Assembly (NCBI RefSeq): GCF_032190615.1
Contig: NZ_JAVLAT010000002.1
Span: forward strand, 1,292,001 to 1,356,000
Source of the DNA: Brucella pseudogrignonensis
Lineage (GTDB): Bacteria; Pseudomonadota; Alphaproteobacteria; Rhizobiales; Rhizobiaceae
Length of the DNA stretch: 64,000 nt
Direction: 5' to 3'
Position 1 is the first letter of the stretch. Every line of letters starts with the position of its first letter. The translations under genes and the position numbers were made by a program. The notes under the pieces were generated by a model. The model saw only the letters and a program-made list of their open reading frames with translations. It was not told the origin of the DNA and did not search any database. Of the stretch, positions 50,354 to 60,939 are shown in pieces.

Positions 50354-50842
50354 TTATAAGTCAGCACGCATTCGCACTTTTTCAACGATGCATCCAAAAC
50401 TCGCCGACCATTCTTCGCCATGCTGATAAATACGAAAGCCGAATTTTTCATAAAGCTTAATTGCCCGAAGATTGTCGGCATGAGTGCCTATCTCTGCGTC
50501 TGAAAAGCCATTCAGTACAATCTGCGCCATCAGCGCATCAAGCAGTGCTCCGCCAACTCCCTGACCATGATAGAGCGGATGAACCCAGAGGTCTGAAATA
50601 TAGTTTGTGTTCGGGACATAAGCGCCCCAGCCGAGAATCTCACTGCTTCGTTCTGCCAACAAAACACCATCGGCATTCTCATGCAAATCACGCAGGAACT
50701 TGACCTGAAGTTCCGACCGGCTTTCGTCCGTAAACGTAATGTCACGCCCTCCGGTTTGCCATGCGCGAACTGCTAGATCAGCCATCAAAACAAATTCGCC
50801 GGGGAATGCCCGGCGAATGAGAGTTTCAGATTTTACCACCAT
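50354..50842 (-). CDS. GNAT-family N-acetyltransferase
   Basis: 162 residues. [34 protein letters not shown] contains the acetyl-CoA binding (Q/R)xxGxG/A loop, followed by LYEKFGF. Substrate unknown. It overlaps the 3' end of gatA by 10 bases. Confidence 0.85.
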   Translation of the reverse strand: MVVKSETLIRRAFPGEFVLMADLAVRAWQTGGRDITFTDESRSELQVKFLRDLHENADGVLLAERSSEILGWGAYVPNTNYISDLWVHPLYHGQGVGGALLDALMAQIVLNGFSDAEIGTHADNLRAIKLYEKFGFRIYQHGEEWSASFGCIVEKVRMRADL

Positions 50843-52314
50843 TTTTTCGGGGTAAAGCGTCCGGCTGCCTGCTCAATTGCACCTGCTGCCTGGAACAAAG
50901 TTTCTTCCTCGAACGGGCGACCGATCAGCTGCAAACCAAGCGGCAAGCCCTGATCGTTGAGGCCCGCAGGAACAGCGATTCCCGGAAGACCAGCCATATT
51001 GAGTGTAATGGTGAAGATATCATTGAGATACATCTTGACCGGATCGTTCGCGAGTTCCTTGTCACCGATGCTGAATGCAGCAGAAGGCGTAATCGGCGTC
51101 AGAATTGCATCAACACCGCTCGCAAAGACATTTTCAAAGTCTTTCTTGATCAGCGTACGAACCTTCTGCGCACGCAGATAGTAAGCGTCGTAATAGCCAG
51201 CCGACAGAACATAAGTTCCAGTCAGAATACGGCGCTTTACTTCCTTGCCGAAGCCAGCGGCGCGGCTCTGCTCGTACATATCGGCAATGTCCTTGCCCGG
51301 CACGCGCAAACCATAACGCACACCGTCATAACGTGCGAGGTTGGAAGAAGCTTCCGCAGGTGCCACGATATAATAGGCAGCAAGCGCATATTTCGTGTGC
51401 GGCAGCGAAACATCGACAACTTCCGCACCAGCATCTTTGAGATACTGGATGCCCTTCTGCCAAAGCGCTTCGATTTCTTCTGGCATACCATCGATACGAT
51501 ATTCGTTCGGAATGCCGATCTTGAGACCCTTCAGTGACTTTCCAATCGCTGCTTCATAATCTGGAACCGGCAGATCAACTGAGGTTGTATCTTTCAGATC
51601 GACCGATGCCATGGATTTCAGCAAAATTGCGGCGTCGCGCACATCGCGCGCAATCGGACCAGCCTGATCAAGCGACGACGCATAAGCGACAACACCCCAG
51701 CGCGAAACACGGCCATAGGTTGGCTTGATACCAACTGTGCCGGTAAATGCCGCTGGTTGACGGATTGAACCACCTGTATCAGATGCCGTGGCACCAGCAC
51801 AAAGATGCGCGGCCACCGCCGCTGCTGAACCGCCCGACGATCCCCCCGGCACGAGATCAACATCTGAGCCGTTCGCACGCCAAGGGTTTTTCACAGGGCC
51901 GTAATAAGAACTTTCATTGGACGAGCCCATGGCGAATTCGTCCATGTTGAGCTTGCCCAACATAACAGCGCCGTCAGCCCAAAGGTTAGAAGTGACGGTT
52001 GATTCATATTCAGGCTTGAAACCATCAAGAATATGCGAGCAAGCCTGCGTGTGAACACCCTTCGTCGCAAACAGATCTTTTACGCCAAGTGGAATGCCTT
52101 CGAGAGCACCGGCCTTGCCTTCCGCAATGCGTGCATCGGAAGCTTTTGCCATTTCGCGCGCCTTTTCAGGCGTTACAGCGACATAGGCATTGAGCTTGTC
52201 ATTGGCAGAATCAATAGCCGCAATATAGGCTTCAGTCAGTTCCGTCGCAGTGAAGGCTTTGGCCTTCAGCTTATCGCGCGCTTCGGCAATGGTCAGTGCG
52301 GTCAGTTCGCTCAT
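50833..52314 (-). CDS. gatA: Aspartyl/glutamyl-tRNA amidotransferase subunit A
   Basis: About 493 residues. The amidase Ser-cisSer-Lys triad is visible: [10 protein letters not shown] (Lys), [15 protein letters not shown] (Ser), and [14 protein letters not shown] (Ser). Converts Glu-tRNA-Gln or Asp-tRNA-Asn to the amidated form with GatB and GatC. Encoded 3' to gatC with a GNAT gene between. Confidence 0.95.
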   Translation of the reverse strand: MSELTALTIAEARDKLKAKAFTATELTEAYIAAIDSANDKLNAYVAVTPEKAREMAKASDARIAEGKAGALEGIPLGVKDLFATKGVHTQACSHILDGFKPEYESTVTSNLWADGAVMLGKLNMDEFAMGSSNESSYYGPVKNPWRANGSDVDLVPGGSSGGSAAAVAAHLCAGATASDTGGSIRQPAAFTGTVGIKPTYGRVSRWGVVAYASSLDQAGPIARDVRDAAILLKSMASVDLKDTTSVDLPVPDYEAAIGKSLKGLKIGIPNEYRIDGMPEEIEALWQKGIQYLKDAGAEVVDVSLPHTKYALAAYYIVAPAEASSNLARYDGVRYGLRVPGKDIADMYEQSRAAGFGKEVKRRILTGTYVLSAGYYDAYYLRAQKVRTLIKKDFENVFASGVDAILTPITPSAAFSIGDKELANDPVKMYLNDIFTITLNMAGLPGIAVPAGLNDQGLPLGLQLIGRPFEEETLFQAAGAIEQAAGRFTPKKWW

Positions 52315-52331
52315 CATCTAATCCTGTAAAG

Positions 52332-52805
52332 TCATGCCTCAGCAAGGCGCTTTTCAAAAAAGGCGCTGTATTCGGAATCGGGATAATCTAAAACCACTCC
52401 GCAGCGCGCAAAACCCGAATTTTCATAAAGCCGCCAGGCACTCTCAAAGCCGGGACCAGTACCCGTTTCAAGGACCAAATGCGAAGCACCCTTGGCTTTT
52501 GCCTGCTCGACAATCGCATCAACAAGATGTGAGCCGATACGCTTACCGCGAACTTCAGGGCGCGTGAACATGCGCTTAAGTTCACCAACATCGTTGTCAT
52601 GCATCTTCAATGCGCCACAGCCGACGGCCTTGCCGTCTTCATCTCGCGCGACGAAAACTGTCGTGTCTGGCTCTGCCATCTGTTCAACAGTCATCTTGAA
52701 CTGGAACTCGATAGGCGAAAGCGGCAGCATATGGGCGTTCAATGCTTCAACAAGATCACGCACATCATCCTGCAATGGGGTCTCGATGGAAACCCGGATA
52801 GCCAT
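52332..52805 (-). CDS. GNAT-family N-acetyltransferase
   Basis: 157 residues from MAIRVSIETPLQDDV, GGAG before the start. VGELKRMFTRPEVRGKRIGSHLVDAIV is the acetyl-CoA loop, with LVLETGTGPGFESAWRLYENSGF following. Between gatC and gatA; substrate unknown. Confidence 0.85.
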   Translation of the reverse strand: MAIRVSIETPLQDDVRDLVEALNAHMLPLSPIEFQFKMTVEQMAEPDTTVFVARDEDGKAVGCGALKMHDNDVGELKRMFTRPEVRGKRIGSHLVDAIVEQAKAKGASHLVLETGTGPGFESAWRLYENSGFARCGVVLDYPDSEYSAFFEKRLAEA

Positions 52806-52809
52806 CGGC

Positions 52810-53097
52810 TTACTCCACGACCTTTGGCACGACAAAGAAATTGTCTTCGGTCACAGGCGCATTGGCAACAACCGCACTGGCGATATTTCCGTCCGTCACT
52901 GCATCTTCGCGCAAGCGCATTTTCATCGGCGAAACCGACGTCATGGGCTCAACGCCTTCGATATCGACTTCGTTCAATTGCTCGACAAAGCCCAGAATTG
53001 CATTGAGTTCGCCGGTCATGCGCTCTGCTTCGTCTTCAGTGACAGCAATACGCGCAAGATGCGCGACGCGCTTGACGGTGGAAATATCGACGGACAT
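52810..53097 (-). CDS. gatC: Aspartyl/glutamyl-tRNA amidotransferase subunit C
   Basis: 95 residues from [19 protein letters not shown], the typical GatC start, followed by [21 protein letters not shown] and the conserved LREDAV. Small subunit that stabilises GatA-GatB. First gene of the gatC-GNAT-gatA unit. Confidence 0.95.
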   Translation of the reverse strand: MSVDISTVKRVAHLARIAVTEDEAERMTGELNAILGFVEQLNEVDIEGVEPMTSVSPMKMRLREDAVTDGNIASAVVANAPVTEDNFFVVPKVVE

Positions 53098-53213
53098 CCT
53101 GTTCTCCGCAATTATATGTTTAGGACGGCACGAAACCACCCCGAAAAGGTTCTTTTACCGGCTATAACGGTGTGGGTGCGGAAGCGCAACATTTCTTGCG
53201 CTTCCATCCATAG

Positions 53214-53921
53214 TTAGAAACTATGAACCGTGCCCGCTGGAGCAACCAGAACTTTGGTATTCGTCTGTCCTTCCATGCCAGCAACGAACTTATCCGCATT
53301 CTGATCAATGATCGGGAAAGAACCGTAGTGGCATGGTAGTACGGTTTTAAAGTTGAAATAACGCTGACAGGCAAGAGCTGCCACAGCACCACCCATCGTA
53401 AAGCGATCGCCAATAGGAACTATACCGATCTCCGGCTGATGCAATTCATTGATAAGCGCCATATCGGAGAAAATATCCGTATCTCCCATGTGATAAAGCG
53501 ATGGAGAATTGTTGAAATGGAATACCAACCCGTTCGGGTTGCCCAGCGCCTGACTTTCACAGCCGTCCGTCAGGGTAGCTGATGAATGGAGCGCATTGAC
53601 AAATGTGACAGTAAATCCGTCAAAAGAAAGCGTGCCGCCAGTATTGCCCGGATCCAGCTTTTCCACACCCTGACTCCCAAGCCAAGCGGCAAGATCGGCA
53701 TTTGCTATGACCGTTGCACCATGTTCCTTTGCGATTGCCACTGTATCGCCGATATGGTCACCATGACCGTGAGTCAGCGCGATATGCGTGGTGCCTTTAG
53801 TCGCTTCATTAAAATCGATGCCCTTGGCGCCCGGATTTCCATTGATAAACGGATCAATGAGAATGACCGCTTGTTCCGTTTCAACGCGATAGGCTGCATG
53901 GCCCAACCAGGTGATTTTCAT
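53214..53921 (-). CDS. Metal-dependent hydrolase, UPF0173 (beta-lactamase fold)
   Basis: 235 residues from [14 protein letters not shown], with AAGGAG upstream. [14 protein letters not shown] is the metallo-beta-lactamase HxHxDH motif; [12 protein letters not shown] and the C-terminal [12 protein letters not shown] carry further metal ligands. Substrate unknown. Confidence 0.85.
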   Translation of the reverse strand: MKITWLGHAAYRVETEQAVILIDPFINGNPGAKGIDFNEATKGTTHIALTHGHGDHIGDTVAIAKEHGATVIANADLAAWLGSQGVEKLDPGNTGGTLSFDGFTVTFVNALHSSATLTDGCESQALGNPNGLVFHFNNSPSLYHMGDTDIFSDMALINELHQPEIGIVPIGDRFTMGGAVAALACQRYFNFKTVLPCHYGSFPIIDQNADKFVAGMEGQTNTKVLVAPAGTVHSF

Positions 53922-54020
53922 TGTGTGTCTCCTTGCGGCTCGATTTTCAGTTTTAAAACAGATATTACGTTGCAATTCCATCAGGCAATATGAAGCCTGA
54001 TCAAAATACTATGAGGACAT

Positions 54021-54524
54021 ATGGCCGTCGTTGAGATCGAAGACGTTTTGGAAATTCTGCAACCCGGCCAGACAGTCGCCGGGCTTGATCTTGGGACCAA
54101 AACTATCGGCCTTGCGGTTTCTGATCTCGGCCTGTCGTTCTCACATCCGCGTCCCGTGATTAAACGCACCAAGTTCACAATCGATGCACAGGTGCTGCTG
54201 AAAGCACTCGAAGCAGACAAGGTCGGCGTCATTATTATTGGCCTGCCGATGAACATGGACGGTTCAGCTGGTCCACGCGTTCAGGCGACGCGCGCCTTCG
54301 TGCGCACTATGCAGCCACTGACCGACCTGCCCTTCGTCTACTGGGACGAGCGCCTGTCTACAGTCGCAGCCGAACGCGCGCTGATCGGCATGGACGTTTC
54401 ACGCGGAAAGCGGGCCGAACGGATTGATTCGGCCGCAGCTTCCTTCATTTTGCAAGGTGCGCTCGATCGCCTGCACATGCTGCGCTCATCGAACGTCGAT
54501 GACAGCGATTACGACGCCGGATAA
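54021..54524 (+). CDS. ruvX: Putative pre-16S rRNA nuclease / Holliday junction resolvase-like
   Basis: 167 residues. [17 protein letters not shown] is the RNase H-fold start with the catalytic Asp; [17 protein letters not shown] and [13 protein letters not shown] complete the YqgF pattern. Thought to process the 16S rRNA 5' end. The last 16 bases overlap the convergent acyl-CoA dehydrogenase gene. Confidence 0.9.
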   Translation: MAVVEIEDVLEILQPGQTVAGLDLGTKTIGLAVSDLGLSFSHPRPVIKRTKFTIDAQVLLKALEADKVGVIIIGLPMNMDGSAGPRVQATRAFVRTMQPLTDLPFVYWDERLSTVAAERALIGMDVSRGKRAERIDSAAASFILQGALDRLHMLRSSNVDDSDYDAG

Positions 54525-56137
54525 AGCTGGTCCAATATCCGATTGGCATTATGGCGTGCGTCCAGCATGCCATAGGTCGAACGCCACTGACCACCAAGAC
54601 GCGTTTCGATAAATGCATCGGCCACATCATCCGCGCCAAGATTACGCAGTTCTGCGGCGGCAGCAGCATAAGCAAGCTGCTCTGTCAGAAGGCGCGCAAC
54701 ACCCTGATCGGTTTCGGTTAGCTGCAAGGCCGCCTGCAACACATCAATCGTCCCCTGCCCGCGTACGCCCAGCTGCCCGCTGATCCAGTCGAGAACTTCA
54801 TCGAACAAAGCTGGAGCACGCGAAAGCACACGCGCCACATCAAGCGCCATCACATTGCCCGAGCCTTCCCAGATCGCATTGACCGGCGCTTCGCGATAGG
54901 CCCGTGCGAGATTTCCTTCCTCTATGTAGCCATTGCCGCCAAGGCACTCCATCGCTTCATAAAGCAATGCCGGTGCAATTTTGCAGACCCAGTATTTCAC
55001 AACCGGCGTCATGCAGCGCGCAAAAGCCGCTTCCGCGCGATCACTTGCAGCCATATCAAAAGCGCGCGCCAGACGCATGGAAAGTGCGGTAGCACCCGCG
55101 ACATCCAGTGCCATATCGGCAAGAACGCGGCTCATCAGCGGCTGTTCAATGAGCTTTTGCCCACCCACCTCACGATGACGCGCATGGTGAACGGCCTCGG
55201 CCAGCCCTGAGCGCATCAGACCAGCAGAGGCAACCGCACAATCAAGCCGCGTCAGTGTCACCATATCCATGATGGTTTTGACGCCTTCGCCGGGATTACC
55301 GACCAGATGACCAATCGCGCCGTCGAACTCGACTTCGGATGAAGCATTGGATTTGTTGCCGAGTTTGTCTTTGAGACGTTGGAAGTAGAAGCCGTTTCCA
55401 GCCGTTTCATTGGTCAGACGCGGCAACAGGAAGCAGGAAAGCCCCTCTTCCGCCTGTGCCAGCACCAGAAAGGCATCCGACATAGGCGCCGACATGAACC
55501 ACTTATGGCCGCTGATTGCATAGGTGCCATCTTCATTGCGTTCTGCGCGGGTAGTATTGGCGCGAACATCCGTGCCGCCCTGCTTCTCGGTCATGCCCAT
55601 GCCAAGCGTTATGCCGTGCTTCTGCAGAGCAGGCTTTTGCGAGGAATCATACTTGCGCGACAGAATCTGCGGCGACCATTCCTTGTAGAGATCGGGCGAC
55701 GCCATGACGGCTGCAAGCGACGCATTGGTCATGGTCAACGGGCAGAGATGCCCTGCCTCAAGCTGTGCTGTCAGGAAGAAGCGCGCGGCGCGAGCCTGAT
55801 GGCGACGTCCGGCTTCAGCTGGATTGGCCTCCCAAATTGAGCAATGAAGGCCCTGCGCAATCGAACGGCGCATCAGCGCATGATAAGCGGGGTGATATTC
55901 CACCAGATCAGCGCGACGACCCTGACGATCATGCGTGCGCAGCTTTGGCAATTCGGTGTTGGCAAGACGCGCCAGATCCTGCGCTTCTGCCGACATGACG
56001 AAACGTCCGGTGTTTTCCAGATCAGAATGCAGTTCTTTTGGGAAACGCGCTGCGATCTGTATCAGAAGCGGATCGCCCAGATATGCATTTGTGCCCGTCA
56101 TGGACGGTGTCTGGTTGGTGACTTCGTGCGTTTTCAC
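54509..56137 (-). CDS. AidB-like acyl-CoA dehydrogenase
   Basis: 542 residues. The extra N-terminal domain (residues about 1-180, [18 protein letters not shown]) and length are typical of AidB-type members. The flavin core includes [37 protein letters not shown] and a C-terminal [33 protein letters not shown] (catalytic Glu/Arg region). Role in the alkylation response or acyl-CoA metabolism. Confidence 0.85.
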   Translation of the reverse strand: MKTHEVTNQTPSMTGTNAYLGDPLLIQIAARFPKELHSDLENTGRFVMSAEAQDLARLANTELPKLRTHDRQGRRADLVEYHPAYHALMRRSIAQGLHCSIWEANPAEAGRRHQARAARFFLTAQLEAGHLCPLTMTNASLAAVMASPDLYKEWSPQILSRKYDSSQKPALQKHGITLGMGMTEKQGGTDVRANTTRAERNEDGTYAISGHKWFMSAPMSDAFLVLAQAEEGLSCFLLPRLTNETAGNGFYFQRLKDKLGNKSNASSEVEFDGAIGHLVGNPGEGVKTIMDMVTLTRLDCAVASAGLMRSGLAEAVHHARHREVGGQKLIEQPLMSRVLADMALDVAGATALSMRLARAFDMAASDRAEAAFARCMTPVVKYWVCKIAPALLYEAMECLGGNGYIEEGNLARAYREAPVNAIWEGSGNVMALDVARVLSRAPALFDEVLDWISGQLGVRGQGTIDVLQAALQLTETDQGVARLLTEQLAYAAAAAELRNLGADDVADAFIETRLGGQWRSTYGMLDARHNANRILDQLYPAS

Positions 56138-56359
56138 AGGCTCATCCGTTTGGTTCTGTTCAATTCAAATTCAGCTCGTGAGCCTTTTGCGGCTCAGCGA
56201 TTTAACATTCTATGCTTTCTTGCATCGTAATTTCCTAACATTTTCACACAGCCCACCGCTTTATGCCCAAAGAATACAGGTTTTTCTTTGTGAATCGGCC
56301 AAAGCCATTATAAGGGCGGTTGCGGTCCAGTTCTTGCGGCTCTATACGGGTGACTTGCC

Positions 56360-57328
56360 ATGACAAATCAAACGGTCTCACCGATTTTCCCTCATCGCCA
56401 CCTGCTTGGCATCAAGGGGCTATCGCCCCTGGACATTAATTGTCTTCTCGATCTTGCGGATCAGGAAGTGGCTGTCTCCAGACAGTCCGAGAAGAAAAAG
56501 TCCGTGCTGCGCGGTCGCACCCAAATCAACCTCTTCTTTGAAGCATCGACGCGAACGCAATCATCGTTCGAACTCGCCGGAAAACGGCTGGGCGCGGACG
56601 TGATGAACATGTCGGTGGGCAATTCATCGGTCAAAAAGGGCGAAACGCTCATCGACACCGCGATGACGCTGAACGCCATGCAGCCAGACATTCTGGTCAT
56701 TCGCCATGCATCTGCTGGTGCTGCGGCGCTTCTCGCGCAAAAAGTCGGCTGCGCAGTCGTCAATGCGGGCGACGGTGCGCACGAACACCCAACACAGGCG
56801 CTGCTTGATGCGCTGACCATCCGCCGTGCCAAGGGCGACATCGGGAACCTGATCGTTGCCATTTGCGGCGATGTGCTTCACTCGCGCGTTGCGCGCTCCA
56901 ATATCCTGCTTCTCAATGCACTTGGCGCGCGTGTTCGCGTCGTCGCCCCATCGACTCTGTTGCCTTCCGGCATCGCCGATATGAGTGTTGAAGTTTACAA
57001 CACCATGGAAGAAGGTCTGAAAGACGCCGATGTCGTCATGATGCTGCGCCTCCAGCGTGAGCGTATGGCTGGCTCTTTCGTACCATCGGTGCGTGAATAT
57101 TTCCGCTTCTACGGTCTCGACAAAGAAAAGCTGAAAATCGCGCGGCCCGACGCACTCGTCATGCATCCGGGCCCGATGAATCGCGGTGTCGAAATCGCAT
57201 CTGATGTCGCAGACGGTCCGCAGAGCATGATTCAGCAGCAGGTGGAAATGGGTGTCGCCGTTCGTATGGCGGTTATGGAAGCCTTGCTCGATCCCCGACG
57301 CGAAACAGCCGCAGGAGAACGGGCATGA
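56360..57328 (+). CDS. pyrB: Aspartate carbamoyltransferase catalytic subunit
   Basis: 322 residues. [25 protein letters not shown] is the carbamoyl phosphate motif; [31 protein letters not shown] and [11 protein letters not shown] complete the active site. Second step of pyrimidine synthesis. Overlaps pyrC by 4 bases. Confidence 0.95.
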   Translation: MTNQTVSPIFPHRHLLGIKGLSPLDINCLLDLADQEVAVSRQSEKKKSVLRGRTQINLFFEASTRTQSSFELAGKRLGADVMNMSVGNSSVKKGETLIDTAMTLNAMQPDILVIRHASAGAAALLAQKVGCAVVNAGDGAHEHPTQALLDALTIRRAKGDIGNLIVAICGDVLHSRVARSNILLLNALGARVRVVAPSTLLPSGIADMSVEVYNTMEEGLKDADVVMMLRLQRERMAGSFVPSVREYFRFYGLDKEKLKIARPDALVMHPGPMNRGVEIASDVADGPQSMIQQQVEMGVAVRMAVMEALLDPRRETAAGERA

Positions 57329-58611
57329 GTGCGATTCTTTTTGAAAATGCCCGCATCATCGATCCGTCACGCCGGCTCGATGAAGTTGGAAGCCTTTTGA
57401 TCAAAGACGACAAGATTGTCGCCAGCGGTGCAGATGCCCGTAATCAAGGTGCCCCGGAAGGTGCTGAAATCATCGACCTCAATGGCATGGCTATTTTGCC
57501 GGGTCTGGTTGATTCCCGCGTCTTCGTAGGCGAGCCGGGCGCCGAGCATCGTGAAACCATTGCATCGGCCAGTCAGGCCGCAGCGGCTGGCGGTGTAACC
57601 TCAATCATCATGATGCCGGATACCGATCCGGTTATTGATGACGTGGCGCTTGTGGAATTCGTCAAGCGAACCGCACGCGACACGGCTATCGTCAATGTGC
57701 ATCCCGCCGCTGCCATTACCAAGGGCCTGCATGGTGAGGAAATGACGGAAATCGGCCTGCTTCGCGATGCAGGTGCGGTTGCCTTCACTGAAGGTCGCAA
57801 CACGCTTGTTAATACGCAGCTGATGCGTCGTGCGCTCACTTATGCGCGCGATTTCGATGCTGTAATTGCCTGCGAAACACGCGATCCATATCTCGGTGCC
57901 AATGGCGTGATGAATGAAGGGCTGTTTGCAAGCTGGCTTGGACTCTCGGGAAGCCCACGTGAAGCGGAAGTGATTCCACTGGAGCGTGATCTGCGTTTGG
58001 CTGCCCTCACTCGCAGCAAATATCACGCAGCACAAATTTCCTGCGCGATGTCAGCCGATGCGCTCAAGCGTTCAAAAGAGCACGGCACAAATGTCACCGC
58101 TGGCATTTCCATCAATCACTTGTCGCTTAACGAAAACGATATCGGCGAATTTCGTACATTCTTCCGGCTCTCACCACCGCTTCGCAACGAAGAAGATCGT
58201 CTGGCAATGGTTGAGGCCGTGAAAAACGGTACTATCGACATTGTAGTTTCGGCACATGACCCGCAGGATGTAGACACAAAACGTCTGCCTTTTGCAGATG
58301 CGGAAGCTGGCGCGATTGGTCTGGAAACGCTGCTGGCAGCGGCGCTTCGTCTTCACCACAACGACAGCATCCCGCTGCTTCGTCTGGTGGAAGTGCTTTC
58401 AACCGCTCCTGCGCGGATTTTTGGTCTCGATGCAGGAACGCTGAAGCCTAGTACAAAAGCAGATCTTGCGATTGTTGATCTCGATGAGCCTTGGGTGGTT
58501 CGCGAAGAAGACCTGCATTCGCGCTCAAAAAACAGCTGTTTTGAAGGTGCCCGCTTCCAGGGCCGTGTTAACCGCACGATCGTTGGCGGGAAAACCGTTT
58601 ATACGGCTTAG
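57325..58611 (+). CDS. pyrC: Dihydroorotase
   Basis: 428 residues. A dihydroorotase of the class I/multifunctional-like type: [15 protein letters not shown] where the usual HxH has changed, and a [12 protein letters not shown] segment. The usual metal His pair appears altered (SRV rather than HLR), which in bacteria marks the inactive PyrC-like partner of PyrB in some lineages. Coupled to pyrB. Confidence 0.75.
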   Translation: MSAILFENARIIDPSRRLDEVGSLLIKDDKIVASGADARNQGAPEGAEIIDLNGMAILPGLVDSRVFVGEPGAEHRETIASASQAAAAGGVTSIIMMPDTDPVIDDVALVEFVKRTARDTAIVNVHPAAAITKGLHGEEMTEIGLLRDAGAVAFTEGRNTLVNTQLMRRALTYARDFDAVIACETRDPYLGANGVMNEGLFASWLGLSGSPREAEVIPLERDLRLAALTRSKYHAAQISCAMSADALKRSKEHGTNVTAGISINHLSLNENDIGEFRTFFRLSPPLRNEEDRLAMVEAVKNGTIDIVVSAHDPQDVDTKRLPFADAEAGAIGLETLLAAALRLHHNDSIPLLRLVEVLSTAPARIFGLDAGTLKPSTKADLAIVDLDEPWVVREEDLHSRSKNSCFEGARFQGRVNRTIVGGKTVYTA

Positions 58612-58674
58612 CTGTCACTAAATAAGCATCAAGAATAATGCCTTAGGCTTTTCTTATCGCTCTCACAAATTTTG

Positions 58675-58706
58675 AAAAGCCGTCTTGATTTTAGGCGGCT
58701 TTTCTT
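58675..58706 (+). terminator. Terminator downstream of pyrC
   Basis: AAAAGCCG (58675-58682) pairs with CGGCTTTT (58696-58703), followed by a short T-rich tail. Located between pyrC and plsY. Confidence 0.6.
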
Positions 58707-58742
58707 CTCAACTGATTTCATAAAGAAGATATGGGGAATTTC

Positions 58743-59348
58743 ATGGCCGACGCAGGTCTTATCAATTTGGTGACACTCGGCACGCTGATATTCGGCTATA
58801 TCCTTGGTTCCATTCCCTTTGGGCTTATCCTGACAAGGCTCGCAGGACTTGGCGATGTACGTTCGATCGGCTCAGGCAATATCGGCGCAACAAATGTTTT
58901 GCGTACCGGCAATAAGAAACTCGCCGCAGCAACTCTCCTTCTCGATGCACTAAAAGGCACAGCAGCGGTTCTTATTGCATCAAAATTTGGTCAGGATGCG
59001 GCTATTGCTGCCGGTTTTGGTGCCTTTATTGGCCATTTGTTTCCGGTCTGGATAGGCTTTAAAGGTGGCAAAGGCGTCGCGACCTATCTCGGCATTCTGC
59101 TCGGCCTCGCATGGCCCAGCGCACTGATTTTCATCGCCGCATGGATCGTCACTGCCCTTCTCACCCGCTATTCGTCACTGTCTGCACTTGTGGCCAGCCT
59201 CATTGTCCCAATTGCGCTTTATGTGCGCGGTGATCTGGCGATTGCGACACTGTTTGCAATTATGACGATTATCATCTTTATCAAACACCATGCCAATATT
59301 TCACGCCTTCTCAGCGGTACCGAAAGCAAGATTGGTAAAAAAGGATGA
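58743..59348 (+). CDS. plsY: Acyl-phosphate glycerol-3-phosphate acyltransferase
   Basis: 201 residues with five to six membrane helices. [35 protein letters not shown] and [18 protein letters not shown] are the signature motifs. First committed step of phospholipid synthesis from acyl phosphate. ATG at 58743 aligns with the family start; an ATG at 58731 in frame is possible. Overlaps dprA by 4 bases. Confidence 0.95.
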   Translation: MADAGLINLVTLGTLIFGYILGSIPFGLILTRLAGLGDVRSIGSGNIGATNVLRTGNKKLAAATLLLDALKGTAAVLIASKFGQDAAIAAGFGAFIGHLFPVWIGFKGGKGVATYLGILLGLAWPSALIFIAAWIVTALLTRYSSLSALVASLIVPIALYVRGDLAIATLFAIMTIIIFIKHHANISRLLSGTESKIGKKG

Positions 59349-60505
59349 AACAGAGCGCGAATTCAAAAAACGGAATTCGCCTCTCAGATAAGCAGCGGCT
59401 CAATTGGCTGCGTCTCATTCGCACTGAAAATATCGGACCCGTCGCGTTTCGCGATCTCATCATGTTTTGTGGCTCTGCGGCCAGCGCCATAGAACGTCTT
59501 CCTGATCTTAATATACGTGGCGGTGGTTCAAAACCCGTCCGTGTTACGCCGCTTGAAGATGCCGAACGCGAGATTGAAGCAATTGCGCGCATGGGTGCGC
59601 GGCTTGTCGGCATGGGCGAGCCTGACTATCCGCAACAGCTTAAAAACTGCGAAGCACCGCCGCCGCTTGTTATCATAAAGGGCAATCCAAATGTCTTTCG
59701 CAAGCCGCCGGTTGCGATTGTTGGATCGCGCAATGCATCCGTTGTCGGCGCTCGCTTCACGGAAAAACTGGCACGGGAGCTGGGAGACGCTGGCTTCGCA
59801 GTTGTTTCAGGCCTTGCGAGGGGCATCGACGCTGCGGCACACAAGGCAAGTCTAACAAGCGGAACAGTCGCTGTGCTGGCAGGTGGTCTCGACAGACCTT
59901 ACCCCCCCGAAAACCTGCCCATCTATCGCGCAATACCGGAACATGAGAGCGCATTAATCAGCGAAATGCCGATGGGGGCAGAACCACGCTCACGCGATTT
60001 CCCACGCCGTAACCGCATCATTGCAGGGCTGTCACTCGGACTGATCGTCGTTGAAGCAGCGGAACGTTCAGGATCGCTTATCAGCGCACGTATGGCAGGT
60101 GAAATGGGCCGCACGGTGTTTGCCGTACCCGGCTCACCGCTTGATCCGCGCGCTCGCGGAACCAATTCACTGTTGAAACAAGGAGCCACACTCGTCACGA
60201 ATGCCGATGACGTTATTGAAGCCTTGAACCCACTGATAGGTCGAGAAGCAATTCAGCGAGACGCAGATCAACCGGACCTGCTCAAACAATTTGACGAGCC
60301 GCCAGAACCGCCTCATGCAGTCACCACTGAAGAACAGCGTGACATTCTGCTTGATGCGTTAAGCGTCGTCCCGATTGATGTGGATACCCTTGTGCGACAT
60401 ACCAGCCTTGATGCCAGCAGCGCGCAACTCATTCTGTTGGAGCTTGATCTTGCCGGGCGACTTTTACGTTATCCCGGCAATCAGGTGGCATTGGTGCCTC
60501 AGTAG
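59345..60505 (+). CDS. dprA: DNA processing protein DprA
   Basis: 386 residues. Rossmann-like core: [86 protein letters not shown]-terminal winged helix ([24 protein letters not shown]) follows. Loads RecA onto incoming ssDNA. Confidence 0.95.
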   Translation: MKQSANSKNGIRLSDKQRLNWLRLIRTENIGPVAFRDLIMFCGSAASAIERLPDLNIRGGGSKPVRVTPLEDAEREIEAIARMGARLVGMGEPDYPQQLKNCEAPPPLVIIKGNPNVFRKPPVAIVGSRNASVVGARFTEKLARELGDAGFAVVSGLARGIDAAAHKASLTSGTVAVLAGGLDRPYPPENLPIYRAIPEHESALISEMPMGAEPRSRDFPRRNRIIAGLSLGLIVVEAAERSGSLISARMAGEMGRTVFAVPGSPLDPRARGTNSLLKQGATLVTNADDVIEALNPLIGREAIQRDADQPDLLKQFDEPPEPPHAVTTEEQRDILLDALSVVPIDVDTLVRHTSLDASSAQLILLELDLAGRLLRYPGNQVALVPQ

Positions 60506-60521
60506 AAAATATATTTGAATA

Positions 60522-60692
60522 TTATTTTGCAGATTTGCGTTTGCGGCTGCCTTCTTTCGCCTCCTGCAACGCCATGTCCATCATGTAAACAAGTAAAGGC
60601 TGATTAGTTTCTTTAGCCATCACTATCAATTCCCCAAGCATTTGCTCAATATACATTAACAACTCCCGGCGTGTCGCCACCCGTTGAACCAT
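60522..60692 (-). CDS. Small conserved alpha-helical protein, 56 residues
   Basis: MVQRVATRRELLMYIEQMLGELIVMAKETNQPLLVYMMDMA, ending in a basic tail. Convergent with dprA, 17 bases away. Looks like the small conserved rhizobial protein at this place; no function known. Confidence 0.55.
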   Translation of the reverse strand: MVQRVATRRELLMYIEQMLGELIVMAKETNQPLLVYMMDMALQEAKEGSRKRKSAK

Positions 60693-60939
60693 ACTTGCCC
60701 CCAAGATCGTTCGTTTATCTCCATCCTAAAATCATCTATTTGGCATATGCATTTGGATAATTTCGACAACAATTCTACCATCTGGTTTATAATTAACAAT
60801 ATCAATCTTTGGTTGTATTTGACGATTTTTCGCTTGTCGCTCTTGACCAAACGCAAACCGCTGTTCATGTGAAAGGCAACAATTTGAACGCGATGAATTG
60901 GCATTTTGCCTGTGAAGATCGCGAATCTGGGCTGCTTTA

